A DNA stretch of 64,000 bases, from assembly GCF_002941025.1 (NCBI RefSeq), contig NZ_PTJS01000001.1, positions 992,001 through 1,056,000 of the forward strand. Reading direction: 5' to 3'. This document shows positions 41,853 through 51,690 of this stretch, one piece after another. Source of the DNA: Streptomyces sp. QL37. Lineage in GTDB: Bacteria; Actinomycetota; Actinomycetes; Streptomycetales; Streptomycetaceae. The notes below the pieces were generated by a model that worked only from the letters and a program-made list of their open reading frames with translations, made no database searches and was not told the DNA's origin. The translations under genes and the position numbers were made by a program. How positions within the stretch are numbered: position 1 is the first letter of the stretch; each line of letters opens with the position of its first letter.

Positions 41853-42836
41853 TCACCGGTCCAGCCACTTCTTCCAGGTGGCTGGGTGCTTCTCGATCCA
41901 GCGGGCGGCCGCCTCGTCGGGCGTCAGGCGTTCGGAGGCGATCAGCTCGGAGACCTCGTTCTGGTCCTTCTCCGACCACTTGAACTTCTTCAGGAAGGCG
42001 GCGGCGTCCCCGCCGCGCTTCGAGAAGTCCGCGTTGAGGTACTTCTGGAGCGGGGTCGTCGGGTAGGCGCAGTCGATGTCCGCGGGGTCCTTGGCGGCGC
42101 AGGTGTCGGAGTACCCCGGGAGCTTCACCTCGACCATCGGCACCTCGTTGAACAGCCACTGCGGCTGGTACCAGTAGCTGAGGAAGGGCTTCTTCTCCTT
42201 GGCGAACTGCTGCATCTGGGTGATCTGCGCGGCCTCGGATCCGGCGAAGACGACCTTGTAGTCCAGGTCCAGATTCTTCACCAGCGCCTTGTCGTTGGTG
42301 ACGTAGGAAGGTGAACCGTCCATCAGCTGGCCCTTGTCACCGCTCTCCGCGGTGCGCAGCTCGTCGGCGTACTTGTCGAGGTTCTTCCAGTCCGTGACGT
42401 CGGGGTGCTCGTCCGCCCAGTACTCGGGGACGTACCAGCCGATGTGGCCCGTGACTCCGAGGTCGCCCCCGGGGACGATGGTCTTCTTGTCCTTGACGTA
42501 CAGCTGCTCCTGGTCGGGGTGGCCCCAGTCCTCCAGGATGGCGTCGACCCGGCCCTGGCTGAGGGCGTCCCAGGCGGGCACCTCGTCGGTCTGGACGAGG
42601 TCGACGCGGTAGCCGAGCTCGTCCTCCAGGATCTTCTGCGCGACGGCGACGTTGGCCTGTGCGCCGACCCAGGACTGGACCGAGAGGGTCACGGTCCTGA
42701 TGTCCGCGGGTGCCGCGAACGGGGAGGCCTGCTTGGTCATGTCCGCCGCGCCGCAGCCGGTGACGGCCAGCAGCGCGCCGGCCGAGGCGACGATCGCGGA
42801 GGTGCGGAGGCGGGCGCGGGTACGGGTGCGAGCCAT
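41853..42836 (-). CDS. opuAC: Glycine betaine ABC transporter, substrate-binding lipoprotein
   Basis: A 327-residue OpuAC-family lipoprotein: lipobox LAVTGC with the lipidated Cys at residue 28, then TVTLSVQSWVGAQANVAVAQKIL, EDWGHPDQEQLY, GHIGWYVPEYWAD and LSYWYQPQWLF. The spaced tryptophans and tyrosines build the aromatic cage for a quaternary amine. I use the ATG at 42836 with AGGAGAG upstream, one base after the permease stop. It is the last gene of the five-gene choline/betaine group. Confidence 0.93.
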   Translation of the reverse strand: MARTRTRARLRTSAIVASAGALLAVTGCGAADMTKQASPFAAPADIRTVTLSVQSWVGAQANVAVAQKILEDELGYRVDLVQTDEVPAWDALSQGRVDAILEDWGHPDQEQLYVKDKKTIVPGGDLGVTGHIGWYVPEYWADEHPDVTDWKNLDKYADELRTAESGDKGQLMDGSPSYVTNDKALVKNLDLDYKVVFAGSEAAQITQMQQFAKEKKPFLSYWYQPQWLFNEVPMVEVKLPGYSDTCAAKDPADIDCAYPTTPLQKYLNADFSKRGGDAAAFLKKFKWSEKDQNEVSELIASERLTPDEAAARWIEKHPATWKKWLDR

Positions 42837-42837
42837 C

Positions 42838-44820
42838 TCAGCTCTCCTTCCGCTGGCGGCGGGCGGTGGGCTGGGTGACACGGTCCAGCATCAGCCCCAG
42901 GCAGACGATGGCGGCGCCCGCGACGAGGCCGGTGGCCAGGTCGCCCTGGGCGAGGCCGAACACGACCTCGTAGCCGAGTGCGCCGGAGCCGACGAGACCG
43001 CCGATGATGACGACCGCGAGGACCAGGACGACGCCCTGGTTGACGGCCAGCAGCAGTGCGGGCCTGGCCAGCGGGATCTGGACCTGGCGCAGCTGCTGGC
43101 CGCTGGTGGCGCCGAGCGAGCGAGCGCACTCCATCGCGGCGGGGTCGACTCCCCGCAGCCCTTGGGTGGTGATGCGGACGACGGCGGGGAGCGCGTAGAC
43201 GACCGCCGCAGCGGCGGCCGGGGCGCGGCCGACACCGAAGAGGGCGACGACCGGGATGAGGTAGACGAACTGCGGCATCGTCTGGAAGACGTCCAGCACG
43301 GGGCGCAGCAGCCGTTCGAGGCGCCGGCTGCGCGCGGCGCCGACGGCGATGCCGAAGCCCAGGACCAGGGTGACGGCGACGGCGGCGATGACCTGGCTGA
43401 GTGTGTCCATCGACAGGTCCCACACGCCGAGGACCCCGATGGCCGCCACGGCCAGCACGGCGGTGAGCGCGGTGCGCCAGGTGCCGATGGTCCAGGCGAG
43501 GGCGGCGACGATCAGCAGCACGCCCCACCAGGGCAGGCCCTGCAGTCCGCTGCGGAGCGGGTTGAGGACCCAGTTGGTGAAGTGCGCGGCCCAGTCGGCG
43601 GTTCCGCCGATGACGGGGATGCCGGTGTAGAGGTGGTCGACCATCCAGTCCTTGGCCGTGTTGACCGGTTCCGCGATGGCGACGATGCCGCCCTCGGGCC
43701 AGACGCGGCCTCCGGTGAAGCGGCCCACGACGGCTACGGCGGCCGCGATCAGGGCGGCGAGACCCCAGCCCCGCACCCCGCGCAGCGCCCAGGGACCGGT
43801 GGGTTCGGTACCGGCCTTCCGGCCGGCCGCCTCGGTCGTGCGGTCCAGCACCACGGCCAGCAGCACGATGGGGATGCCCGCGGCGAGCGCGGCGCCGACG
43901 TCGACGGAGGAGAGCGCCTGGTAGACGCGGTCGCCGAGACCGCCTGCGCCGATCACGGAGGCGATGACGGCCATGGACAGCGCCATCATGATGGTCTGGT
44001 TGAGACCCAGGAGCAGTTCCTTGCGGGCCAGCGGCAGCCGTGCGCTGAACAGCCTCTGCCTTCCGGTCGCACCGAGCGAGGCGACGGCCTCCATGACGCC
44101 GGCGTCGGCGCCGCGCAGTCCGAGCGCGGTGAGCCGGGCCATCGGCGGAGCCGCGTAGACGACGGTCGCGAGGACCGCGCCGGGCACGCCGATGCCGAAG
44201 ACCAGCACGACGGGCAGCAGATAGGCGAAGGCGGGCAGCACCTGCATGGTGTCCAGGACGGGGCGCAGGACACGGAACGTACGGTCCGAGAGCCCGGCGG
44301 CGAGTCCGAGGAGCAGGCCCAGCACCACGGAGGTGAGCACCGCGACGGTCATCAGGGCGAGGGTCTGCATGGTCGGCACCCACATGCCGAGCAGCCCGCA
44401 GACGAGGAAGGAGAGTCCGGCGGTCAGCGCGAGGCGCCATCCCGCCGTACGCCATGCCACGAGCGCGGCCACGGCGGTGACACCGGCCCAGCCGAGCGCC
44501 AGCAGCGCCAGGTAGACCCCGCGCACCGACAGGACGACGGCGTTGCTGATGTGGCCGAAGAAGTACAGGAAGAGCGGGTGGCTGTCGCGGTTGCCGATGA
44601 TCCAGTCGTTGACGTCGCCGAGCGGTCCGCTCAGGTCGACGGTCAGGGCGCCGGGCCAGAGTCCGCCGCCCCAGCGGGCGTGCGCGAAGGGTACGGCGAC
44701 GGCCGCGATCACCAGCAGCAGCAGGATCTTGCCGAGTGCGGGCCGGTCGCGAAGGAGACCGAGCGGGCCGCTCCCCGGAGGTCCGGAGGCGGTACGCGTG
44801 GTGGCTTGGGCGGTGGCCAT
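42838..44820 (-). CDS. opuAB: Glycine betaine ABC transporter permease, two permease domains in one chain
   Basis: A 660-residue protein with two ProW-type permease modules in tandem. The first (residues about 90-300) has the EAA-like loop EAVASLGATGRQRLFSARLPLAR. The second (about 430-650) has ECARSLGATSGQQLRQVQIPLAR. Each has five to six helices, so one chain supplies both membrane halves usually made by a homodimer. The ATG overlaps the ATPase stop as TGATG; the upstream in-frame ATG lies inside the ATPase gene. It imports betaine or a related osmolyte with the flanking ATPase and binding protein. Confidence 0.92.
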   Translation of the reverse strand: MATAQATTRTASGPPGSGPLGLLRDRPALGKILLLLVIAAVAVPFAHARWGGGLWPGALTVDLSGPLGDVNDWIIGNRDSHPLFLYFFGHISNAVVLSVRGVYLALLALGWAGVTAVAALVAWRTAGWRLALTAGLSFLVCGLLGMWVPTMQTLALMTVAVLTSVVLGLLLGLAAGLSDRTFRVLRPVLDTMQVLPAFAYLLPVVLVFGIGVPGAVLATVVYAAPPMARLTALGLRGADAGVMEAVASLGATGRQRLFSARLPLARKELLLGLNQTIMMALSMAVIASVIGAGGLGDRVYQALSSVDVGAALAAGIPIVLLAVVLDRTTEAAGRKAGTEPTGPWALRGVRGWGLAALIAAAVAVVGRFTGGRVWPEGGIVAIAEPVNTAKDWMVDHLYTGIPVIGGTADWAAHFTNWVLNPLRSGLQGLPWWGVLLIVAALAWTIGTWRTALTAVLAVAAIGVLGVWDLSMDTLSQVIAAVAVTLVLGFGIAVGAARSRRLERLLRPVLDVFQTMPQFVYLIPVVALFGVGRAPAAAAAVVYALPAVVRITTQGLRGVDPAAMECARSLGATSGQQLRQVQIPLARPALLLAVNQGVVLVLAVVIIGGLVGSGALGYEVVFGLAQGDLATGLVAGAAIVCLGLMLDRVTQPTARRQRKES

Positions 44821-45872
44821 CAGACGGCCACCCCGCGGGGGTCCGAACCCGCGACCACGTGGAGCAGGCACGCGTGGTCGACGACTCCGAGCAGCCTGCC
44901 GCCCTCCATCACGCGTGCGACGGGGTCGCCGGAGCGGGAGACCGCCTCGATCGCCTCGGAGACGGTCGCCCCGGGGCGGACGGCCGGTCCGCTGTCCCCC
45001 TCGCCGGTGGTCGGCGGCCGCATGGCGGTGGCGACGGTGAGGACCTGCTCACGCGGGACGTCCCGGACGAATTCGCGTACGTAGTCGTCGGCGGGCGAGC
45101 CGACGATCTCCTCGGGCGTGCCGAGCTGGACGATGCCGCCGTCGCGCATCAGCGCGATGCGGGTGCCCAGCCGGAGCGCCTCGCTGAGGTCGTGGGTGAT
45201 GAAGACCATCGTGCGGCCCTCCTCGCGGTGCAGCCGGACGACCTCGTCCTGCATCTCGCGCCGGATCAGCGGGTCGAGCGCGCTGAAGGGTTCGTCGAAG
45301 AGGAGTACGGAGGGGTCGACGGCGAGCGCGCGGGCGAGGCCGACGCGCTGCTGCTGTCCGCCGGAGAGCTGGGCGGGGCGGCGGTCCTCCAGGCCCGCGA
45401 GACCGACCTTCTCGACCAGTTCGGCCGCCTTGGCCCGGCGTTCGGCCTTGCCGAGGCCCTGGATCTCCAGGCCGTAGGCGACGTTGTCGAGGACGGTGCG
45501 GTGCGGCAGCAGCCCGAAGTGCTGGAAGACCATCGCGGCGCGGTGCCGGCGCAGTTCACGCAGTCGGTCGGTGTTCATGGCCAGGACGTCCTCGCCGTCG
45601 ATGGCGAGGGTGCCGCTGGTGGGCTCGATGAGCCGGGTCAGACAGCGCACGAGGGTGGACTTGCCCGATCCCGACAGGCCCATGACGACGAAGACTTCGC
45701 CCTTCTCGACGTCGAAGGAGACGTCTCGCACGGCGGCGGTGCAGCCGGTGCGCTCGCGCAGTTCGGCGGGGGGCAGACCGGCGTACTCGCTGCCGGGGAT
45801 GCGGTCGGCCTTGGGGCCGAAGACCTTCCAGAGGTCCTTGACGCTGAACACAGGGGTACTGGCTTCGGTCAT
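44820..45872 (-). CDS. opuAA: Glycine betaine ABC transporter ATPase
   Basis: A 350-residue ATPase of the OpuAA/ProV branch. The family N-terminus [18 protein letters not shown] is followed by Walker [14 protein letters not shown], the Q-loop [22 protein letters not shown], signature [16 protein letters not shown], Walker [15 protein letters not shown] and FITHD. The C-terminal region after residue 270 is one CBS-like regulatory segment ([22 protein letters not shown]), the part that in OpuA senses ionic strength. The ATG at 45872 overlaps the GMC oxidoreductase stop as ATGA. Confidence 0.94.
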   Translation of the reverse strand: MTEASTPVFSVKDLWKVFGPKADRIPGSEYAGLPPAELRERTGCTAAVRDVSFDVEKGEVFVVMGLSGSGKSTLVRCLTRLIEPTSGTLAIDGEDVLAMNTDRLRELRRHRAAMVFQHFGLLPHRTVLDNVAYGLEIQGLGKAERRAKAAELVEKVGLAGLEDRRPAQLSGGQQQRVGLARALAVDPSVLLFDEPFSALDPLIRREMQDEVVRLHREEGRTMVFITHDLSEALRLGTRIALMRDGGIVQLGTPEEIVGSPADDYVREFVRDVPREQVLTVATAMRPPTTGEGDSGPAVRPGATVSEAIEAVSRSGDPVARVMEGGRLLGVVDHACLLHVVAGSDPRGVAV

Positions 45873-47440
45873 CGGACATCGCCTCCGGTGGTCGGGGTCG
45901 CTCGGAGCAGCTCGGCGCACTTCTCGCCCACCATCAGGACGCCGATCATGGGGTTCACCGCGGGCATGGTGGGGAAGACGGACGCGTCGGCGATCCGGAT
46001 TCCCTCCAGGCCCTGGATCCGCAGCTGGGGGTCGACGACGGCCGCCGGATCGCCCTCGGCCCCGATCCGGCAGGTGCCGGCCGGGTGGTAGACGGTGTGT
46101 GCGACCTTGCGGGCGTACTCGCTGATGTCCTCGTCGGACGTGACCTCGGGCCCGGGGCACACCTCGCGCTTGAGCCAGTGGGCCAGCGGTTCGGTCTTCG
46201 CGATCTCGCGGGCGAGCTTGATGCCGTCGACCAGGGTGCGGCCGTCGTAGTCGTCCTCGTCGGTGAAGTAGCGGAAGTCCAGGGCCGGTTTGACCTCGGG
46301 GTCGGCGCTGGTGAGGTAGAGCCGGCCGCGGCTGCGCGGCTTGGGGATGTTCGGGGTCATCGACACGCCGTGCTCGGGCTTCTCGTAGCCGAGGCGCTCC
46401 GGGTTGTCGGTGAAGGGGATCTGGTAGAAGTGGAACATCAGGTCGGGGCCCCGGGATCCGGGGTCGCGCCGCACGAACAGGCCCGCGTCGGAGTCCATCG
46501 CGGAATTCTCCGGGATGGGCCCGTCGGTCTCCCAGACGATGACCGACTCGGGGTGGTCGAGCAGGTTCTCGCCGACGCCCGGTGCGTCGTGGAGGACCGG
46601 GATGCCGAGCGCCTTCAGGTCCTTCGCCGGGCCGATCCCGGAGTGCATCAGCAGCCGGGGCGTGTCCACCGCGCCCGCGCAGACGATGACTTCACGGGCG
46701 GCGCGCAACAGCGTCTCCTCGCCGTCCTTGGTGCGTACGTGCACCCCGGTCGCCCGGTTGCCCTCGAACTCCAGGCGGTACGCCCATGTCTCCAGCAGGA
46801 TCGAGAGGTTGGGGCGGTCACCTGCCTCGATGTGCGGGTGGAGGTAGGCGACCGACGCGGAGGAGCGCTTGTTGTTCTCCGGGTGGTAGGCGAGGTCGAA
46901 GAAGCCGGCGCCCTCGTGGAAGGGCTTCTTGTTGAAGCTGTCCACGCGCGGGACGGCGGCCGCCGCCTGGGCGGCGTCGACGAAGTCGCGGGCGATGGCG
47001 TTCCGGTCCTTCTCGTCGACGGGCACGATGTTGTTGCGCAGCCGGGCGAAGTAGGGGTCCATCGCGGCGGCGTCCCAGCCGTCGGCGCCGGCCTCGGCCC
47101 ACTCGTCCCAGTCTCCGGGCAGCGGCTTGAAGCTGATCAGTGTGTTGTGCGAGGAACACCCGCCGAGGACGCGGGCGCGGCTGTGCCGGATGTGGGAGTT
47201 GCCGCGTGGCTGTTCGGTGGTGGGGTAGTCGTAGTCGAGGTCCCCGCCGAGCAGGCCGAGCCAGCGGCGGAGGGTGAGGACGTCGTCCCGGTCGATGTCG
47301 GTGGGACCGCCCTCGATGACGGTGACCGTGACGTCGGGGTCCTCGGTGAGGCGGGAGGCTATGACCGAGCCGGCGGTGCCGCCTCCCACGATCACGTAGT
47401 CGACAGGTTCGGGGCGTGCGGTGCTGGGGGACGGGGGCAT
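45869..47440 (-). CDS. betA: GMC-family choline oxidase/dehydrogenase
   Basis: A 523-residue flavoprotein of the GMC family: FAD-binding [19 protein letters not shown] (residues about 13-31), [28 protein letters not shown] and the C-terminal catalytic [13 protein letters not shown]. It oxidises choline to betaine aldehyde, judged by its place between an aldehyde dehydrogenase and a betaine transporter. Whether it uses oxygen directly, like Arthrobacter choline oxidase, or an acceptor cannot be told. The ATG at 47440 has AGAAGGAG 7 nt upstream. Confidence 0.92.
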   Translation of the reverse strand: MPPSPSTARPEPVDYVIVGGGTAGSVIASRLTEDPDVTVTVIEGGPTDIDRDDVLTLRRWLGLLGGDLDYDYPTTEQPRGNSHIRHSRARVLGGCSSHNTLISFKPLPGDWDEWAEAGADGWDAAAMDPYFARLRNNIVPVDEKDRNAIARDFVDAAQAAAAVPRVDSFNKKPFHEGAGFFDLAYHPENNKRSSASVAYLHPHIEAGDRPNLSILLETWAYRLEFEGNRATGVHVRTKDGEETLLRAAREVIVCAGAVDTPRLLMHSGIGPAKDLKALGIPVLHDAPGVGENLLDHPESVIVWETDGPIPENSAMDSDAGLFVRRDPGSRGPDLMFHFYQIPFTDNPERLGYEKPEHGVSMTPNIPKPRSRGRLYLTSADPEVKPALDFRYFTDEDDYDGRTLVDGIKLAREIAKTEPLAHWLKREVCPGPEVTSDEDISEYARKVAHTVYHPAGTCRIGAEGDPAAVVDPQLRIQGLEGIRIADASVFPTMPAVNPMIGVLMVGEKCAELLRATPTTGGDVR

Positions 47441-47557
47441 CGGTTGCTCCTTCTGCAAGGTGCTGGCGTGTGCGTGGTGCTGCGAACAGCGGGGCGGGGA
47501 GAGCCGGTTGTGCTCGGACGGTGAGACCGGCCGGGTGGGGAGGCGGGGCCGGCCGCC

Positions 47558-49105
47558 TCAGCCGGCGAACCAGCGCTGCGGACGCGGGTTGAGGTTCTGG
47601 TAGATGTGCTTGGACTCGCGGTACTCGGCGAGCCCGGTGGGGCCGAGCTCCCGGCCTGTGCCGGACTTGCCGAAGCCGCCCCACTCGGCCTGCGGGAGGT
47701 AGGGGTGGTAGTCGTTGATCCAGACCGTGCCGTGGCGCAGCCGGCCGGCGACGCGCCGGGCGCGGCCCGCGTCGGTGGTCCACACGGCGCCCGCGAGACC
47801 GTAGTCCGTGTCGTTGGCCAGGGTGACGGCCTCTTCCTCGGTACGGAAGGTCTCGACGGTGAGGATCGGGCCGAAGGTCTCCTCGCGGACCACCTTCATC
47901 TCGCGGTGGCACCCGTCCAGGACGGTCGGCCGGTAGAAGTAGCCGTTCGCGGGCCGGGTGGCGGAGGGTTCGGGGCGCGCTCCGCCGGAGCGGACGACCG
48001 CGCCCTGCTCGCGGGCGGACGCCACGTACGCCTCGACCTTGGCGAGTTGCTGCGCGGAGACCAGCGGACCGCACTCGACGCCGTCGACGGTGCCCCGGCC
48101 GAGCCGGATCGCGTCGGCACGGCGCGCGAGTTCGGTGACGAAGCGGTCGCGGACGGACTCCTCGATGATGAGGCGCGCCCCGGCGGAGCAGACCTGGCCG
48201 CTGTGGAAGAACGCGGCGTTGAGCGCCTGGTCGACGGTGGTGTCGAAGCCTTCGTCCGTGGCGCAGGCGTCGGCGAAGACGACGTTCGGGTTCTTGCCTC
48301 CGAGCTCCAGGGCGACCTTCTTGACCGTGGGCGCCGCGGCCTGGGCGACCTTCGTGCCACTGGCGAGCCCGCCGGTGAAGGAGACCAGGTCGACGTCCGG
48401 GTGTTCGGAGAGCCGGGCGCCGACGGGGTCGCCAGCGCCGGTGACGAGGTTGGCGGCGCCGTCGGGCAGTCCGGCCTCGGCGAGCAGCCGGATCAGGTGG
48501 ACGGTGGAGAGCGGGGTGACCTCGCTGGGCTTGAGCACGAAGGTGTTGCCCGCGGCGAGGGCCGGGGCGATCTTCCAGCTGGCCTGGAGCAGCGGGTAGT
48601 TCCACGGTGCGATCAGGGCGCAGACACCGACCGGCTCGTGCACGACGACGCTGTGGACATCGGGGTCGCCGGCGTCGACGACCCGGCCGCCGCTCTCGTT
48701 CATGACGAGGTCGGCGAAGTAGCGGAAGGCGTTGGTGACGTCGTCGACGTCGACACGGCCCTCCTCCAGGGTCTTGCCGGTGTCGCGGCTCTCGGTGATC
48801 GCGATCTCCTCGCGGTCCCGCTGGAGGAGCCCGGCGACCCGGCGCAGGAGCTCGGCGCGCTCGGCGACGGGACGGTGGGGCCAGGGCCCGTCGTCGAAGG
48901 CCCGGCGGGCGGCGGCCACGGCCGCGTCGGTGTCCTCGGTCCCGCCCTCGGAGACGAGGGCGAGGACGGTGGCGTCGGCGGGGTCGAGGATCTCGCGGGT
49001 CGCGCCGGAGATCGCGGGCCGCCAGGCGCCGTCGATGTGCACCGTCTCCAGCACCGCGTCGCGCGGTGCGTCCGGGCGGGGGGCCGACGGGTGAGAAGCC
49101 GACAT
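47558..49105 (-). CDS. betB: Betaine aldehyde dehydrogenase
   Basis: A 515-residue NAD(P)-dependent aldehyde dehydrogenase: APWNYPLLQASWKIAPALAAGN, VTGAGDPVGARLSEHPDVDLVSFTGG, the general-base Glu in KVALELGGKNPN and the catalytic Cys in FFHSGQVCSAGARL. With the adjacent GMC enzyme it completes choline to glycine betaine, an osmoprotectant. I start at the ATG at 49105; GGAAGG lies rather far (about 12 nt) upstream. It is the first gene of the operon, 117 nt before betA. Confidence 0.92.
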   Translation of the reverse strand: MSASHPSAPRPDAPRDAVLETVHIDGAWRPAISGATREILDPADATVLALVSEGGTEDTDAAVAAARRAFDDGPWPHRPVAERAELLRRVAGLLQRDREEIAITESRDTGKTLEEGRVDVDDVTNAFRYFADLVMNESGGRVVDAGDPDVHSVVVHEPVGVCALIAPWNYPLLQASWKIAPALAAGNTFVLKPSEVTPLSTVHLIRLLAEAGLPDGAANLVTGAGDPVGARLSEHPDVDLVSFTGGLASGTKVAQAAAPTVKKVALELGGKNPNVVFADACATDEGFDTTVDQALNAAFFHSGQVCSAGARLIIEESVRDRFVTELARRADAIRLGRGTVDGVECGPLVSAQQLAKVEAYVASAREQGAVVRSGGARPEPSATRPANGYFYRPTVLDGCHREMKVVREETFGPILTVETFRTEEEAVTLANDTDYGLAGAVWTTDAGRARRVAGRLRHGTVWINDYHPYLPQAEWGGFGKSGTGRELGPTGLAEYRESKHIYQNLNPRPQRWFAG

Positions 49106-49245
49106 GTAGTGATCTGCCTTCCGTGCCTGAATTGCTCCGCACCGGTCCGGCCGAGCACTGCTGCGTGCCGGCGTCCGGGGTACGGCGCACCAGCAGCCAG
49201 GACACCTGTCCGGCCCACCGAGATGTATGCCGAAAAGTTCACTCT

Positions 49246-49263
49246 GAGTGACGCGACTCACTC
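49246..49263. promoter_or_regulatory. Inverted repeat upstream of betB
   Basis: GAGTGA, 6 nt, TCACTC: perfect arms about 140 nt upstream of betB. It is a candidate operator for a choline-responsive regulator of the BetI type, but no such gene is adjacent. Confidence 0.4.
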
Positions 49264-49370
49264 CTCACCAGGCTCGGCAACCCTTATGGGCGCCCGGCGG
49301 GAGTTCTTTTCCCGCCCCTCCGCAGGCCGCGCCGACGACGCGGCGCCCGCAACCCGGGCGCTGGAACGCC

Positions 49371-49403
49371 GGCGGCCCGGTGCGCATCGCGCACCGGGCC
49401 GCC
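49371..49403 (-). terminator. Strong hairpin after GH31 gene
   Basis: GGCGGCCCGGTGCGC and GCGCACCGGGCCGCC form a perfect 15-bp stem with a 3-nt loop, 19 nt after the GH31 stop, closing the GH3-GH31 transcript. Confidence 0.88.
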
Positions 49404-49422
49404 TCATCAGGGGGAGCGAAGG

Positions 49423-51690
49423 TCAGACGACCGTGACCGTCCCTGCCCCCGCCTCCACCGCACCGGATTCCTCCAGGCTCACGCGGTACGGCCGGTCGCT
49501 GCCCTCCGCCGTGACCCGCGTACCGCTGCCGTCCCGTATGACGCGGAACTCTGCCGCGGTGGCTCCGGCCAGGTCCGGCACGGTGACCGTGCTCTCGCCG
49601 GTCCCTGAGCCGAAGACCCGCAGGGTGAGCCCGTCGAGCCAGTCGCCGTCCGGGCGCTGGTCGTCGGCGCCCCACGGCAGTACGGCGCCGTCCCTGACCA
49701 GCAGGGGCAGGCTGTCGAAGCCGTGCGTCTCGTGCCGCCAGGCCGGGCCGGTCACCCGCTCGCCGGTGAGAAGGGAGGTCCAGGTGCCCTCGGGCACGTA
49801 GTACTCGACCTCGCCGTCCTCCGTGAAGACCGGGGCGACCAGGAGGTCCGGGCCGAGCATGTACTGCCGGTCCAGGGTGCGGGAGGCGGGGTCGCCGGGG
49901 AACTCCGCCAGCATCGGCCGCATCATCGGGACGCCGGTACGGTGCGCCTCCGCGGCCACTCCGTACAGATAGGGCATGAGCCGGTGCTTGAGCAGGGTGA
50001 ACTTCCGTGCCACGTCGACGGCTTCCTCGCCGAACTCCCACGGCACCCGGTAGGAGACGTTGCCGTGCAGCCGGCTGTGCGAGGAGAGCAGACCGAAGGC
50101 GAGCCAGCGCTTGAAGACCGCGGGGTCGGGGGTCCCCTCGAAGCCGCCGATGTCATGGCTCCAGAAGCCGAAGCCGGACAGGCTGAGCGAGAGACCGCCG
50201 CGCAGGGACTCCGCCATGGCGGTGAACGAGGCGAAGCAGTCTCCGCCCCAGTGCACCGGGAACTGCTGCCCGCCCGCGGTCGCCGAGCGGGCGAAGAGCA
50301 CCGCCTCCCCCGTGCCCCGCTCCTTCTCCAGGAGCTCGAAGACGGTGCGGTTGTAGATCTGCGCGTAGTAGTTGTGCATCCGCTCCGGATCGGAGCCGTC
50401 GTGCCAGACGACGTCCGTGGGGATGCGCTCGCCGAAGTCCGTCTTGAAGCAGTCGACGCCCTGGTCGAGCAGCAGACGCAGCTTGTCGCCGTACCAGGCG
50501 CGGGCGGCCGGGTTGGTGAAGTCGACCAGTGCCATACCCGGCTGCCACAGGTCCCACTGCCAGATGTCGCCGTCGGCCCGCCGCACCAGGTATCCCTGCT
50601 CGGCGCCCTCCGCGAACAGGGCCGACTTCTGGGCGATGTAGGGGTTGATCCACATGCTGATGCGCAGCCCGCGCTCCTTGAGGCGGGCCAGCATCCCCTC
50701 CGGGTCGGGGAAGACCTCGGGGTCCCAGAGGAAGTCCGACCACTGGTACTCGCGCATCCAGAAGCAGTCGAAGTGGAAGACGCTCAGCGGGATGCCCCGC
50801 TCGGCCATGCCGTCCACGAAGGAGGTGACGGTCTCCTCGTCGTAGGACGTGCAGAAGGACGTGGTCAGCCAGAGGCCGAACGACCAGGCCGGTGGCAGCG
50901 CCGGCCTGCCGGTCAGGGCCGTGTAGCGGGACAGGACGTCCTTGGGCGTCGGGCCGGCGACGACGTAGTACTCCAGCGACTGGTCCTCGACGCTGAACTG
51001 CACCTGCCCTACGGACTCCGAGCCGACCTCGAAGGAGACCTTGCCGGGGTGGTTGACGAACACGCCGTAGCCACGGGAGGAGAGGTAGAACGGGATGTTC
51101 TTGTAGGCGAGTTCGCTGCTGGTGCCGCCGTCCGCCTGCCAGATGTCGACGGTCTGGCCGTTCTTCACGTACGGCGTGAAGCGCTCACCGAGGCCGTAGA
51201 CGTTCTCGCCGACCTCCAGGGCGAGTTGGGCGATCATGTGGTGGATGCCGTCAGGTGTGGTCGCGAAGGCGGTGCCCTTCGGGTCCACTCCGGTGAGACG
51301 CCGCCCGTCGCCGTCGAGGAAGGTGATCCCCCAGAGGCCGTCGCCGTCCATGCGCAATGTCAGTGGTCCGCTGGTGAGTTCGGTGACCGCGCCGTCCCGG
51401 CGGGTGCGGGCCCCGGACGCCGTGGTGTCGTCCGCCAGCAGGGCGAAGTCCGGTCCGCGCCGGACCCTGCCCGCGTGATGGGTGGTGCGTACGCCGATGA
51501 CACCCTCGGCCGGGGAGAAGCACTCGACCGTGATCAGCGGGGTGTTGAGCGTGTCCCCGCGCGTCGCGACACGCTTGACCGACGCGTACGCGGTGAACCG
51601 GTCGGGGTCGACCCGCAGATCGCGGATCTCGGTCGCGTAGGAGGCGCGGACGCCCTCCCGCATCAGCCAGAAACCGTCGGTGAACTTCAC
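49423..51690 (-). CDS. GH31 alpha-xylosidase (YicI type)
   Basis: A 755-residue GH31 enzyme with the YicI layout and length. The N-terminal beta-sandwich is followed by a catalytic barrel. The nucleophile Asp418 lies in FKTDFGERIPTDVVW, the motif that marks alpha-xylosidases and matches Asp416 of E. coli YicI; the acid/base is expected in the WGGDC region near residue 480. There is no signal peptide, so it acts inside the cell, removing alpha-xylose from the non-reducing end of xyloglucan oligosaccharides. The ATG overlaps the GH3 stop as ATGA, so the two are made together. YicI-type enzymes also cleave isoprimeverose. Confidence 0.94.
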   Translation of the reverse strand: MKFTDGFWLMREGVRASYATEIRDLRVDPDRFTAYASVKRVATRGDTLNTPLITVECFSPAEGVIGVRTTHHAGRVRRGPDFALLADDTTASGARTRRDGAVTELTSGPLTLRMDGDGLWGITFLDGDGRRLTGVDPKGTAFATTPDGIHHMIAQLALEVGENVYGLGERFTPYVKNGQTVDIWQADGGTSSELAYKNIPFYLSSRGYGVFVNHPGKVSFEVGSESVGQVQFSVEDQSLEYYVVAGPTPKDVLSRYTALTGRPALPPAWSFGLWLTTSFCTSYDEETVTSFVDGMAERGIPLSVFHFDCFWMREYQWSDFLWDPEVFPDPEGMLARLKERGLRISMWINPYIAQKSALFAEGAEQGYLVRRADGDIWQWDLWQPGMALVDFTNPAARAWYGDKLRLLLDQGVDCFKTDFGERIPTDVVWHDGSDPERMHNYYAQIYNRTVFELLEKERGTGEAVLFARSATAGGQQFPVHWGGDCFASFTAMAESLRGGLSLSLSGFGFWSHDIGGFEGTPDPAVFKRWLAFGLLSSHSRLHGNVSYRVPWEFGEEAVDVARKFTLLKHRLMPYLYGVAAEAHRTGVPMMRPMLAEFPGDPASRTLDRQYMLGPDLLVAPVFTEDGEVEYYVPEGTWTSLLTGERVTGPAWRHETHGFDSLPLLVRDGAVLPWGADDQRPDGDWLDGLTLRVFGSGTGESTVTVPDLAGATAAEFRVIRDGSGTRVTAEGSDRPYRVSLEESGAVEAGAGTVTVV

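Larger units (their letters stand above)
49106..49422. other. 317-nt non-coding gap between betB and the GH31 terminator
   Basis: No gene is visible. The gap contains the betB promoter region with an inverted repeat (49246-49263) and, at its other end, the terminator of the GH31 gene. The betB leader would be about 100 nt or more. Confidence 0.55.

Noticed and set aside
47540..47559. GAGGCGG/CCGCCTC hairpin at the betB stop as a terminator
   Set aside because: It is short, overlaps the stop codon and lies between two genes that look like one operon. At most a weak attenuator, so not annotated.
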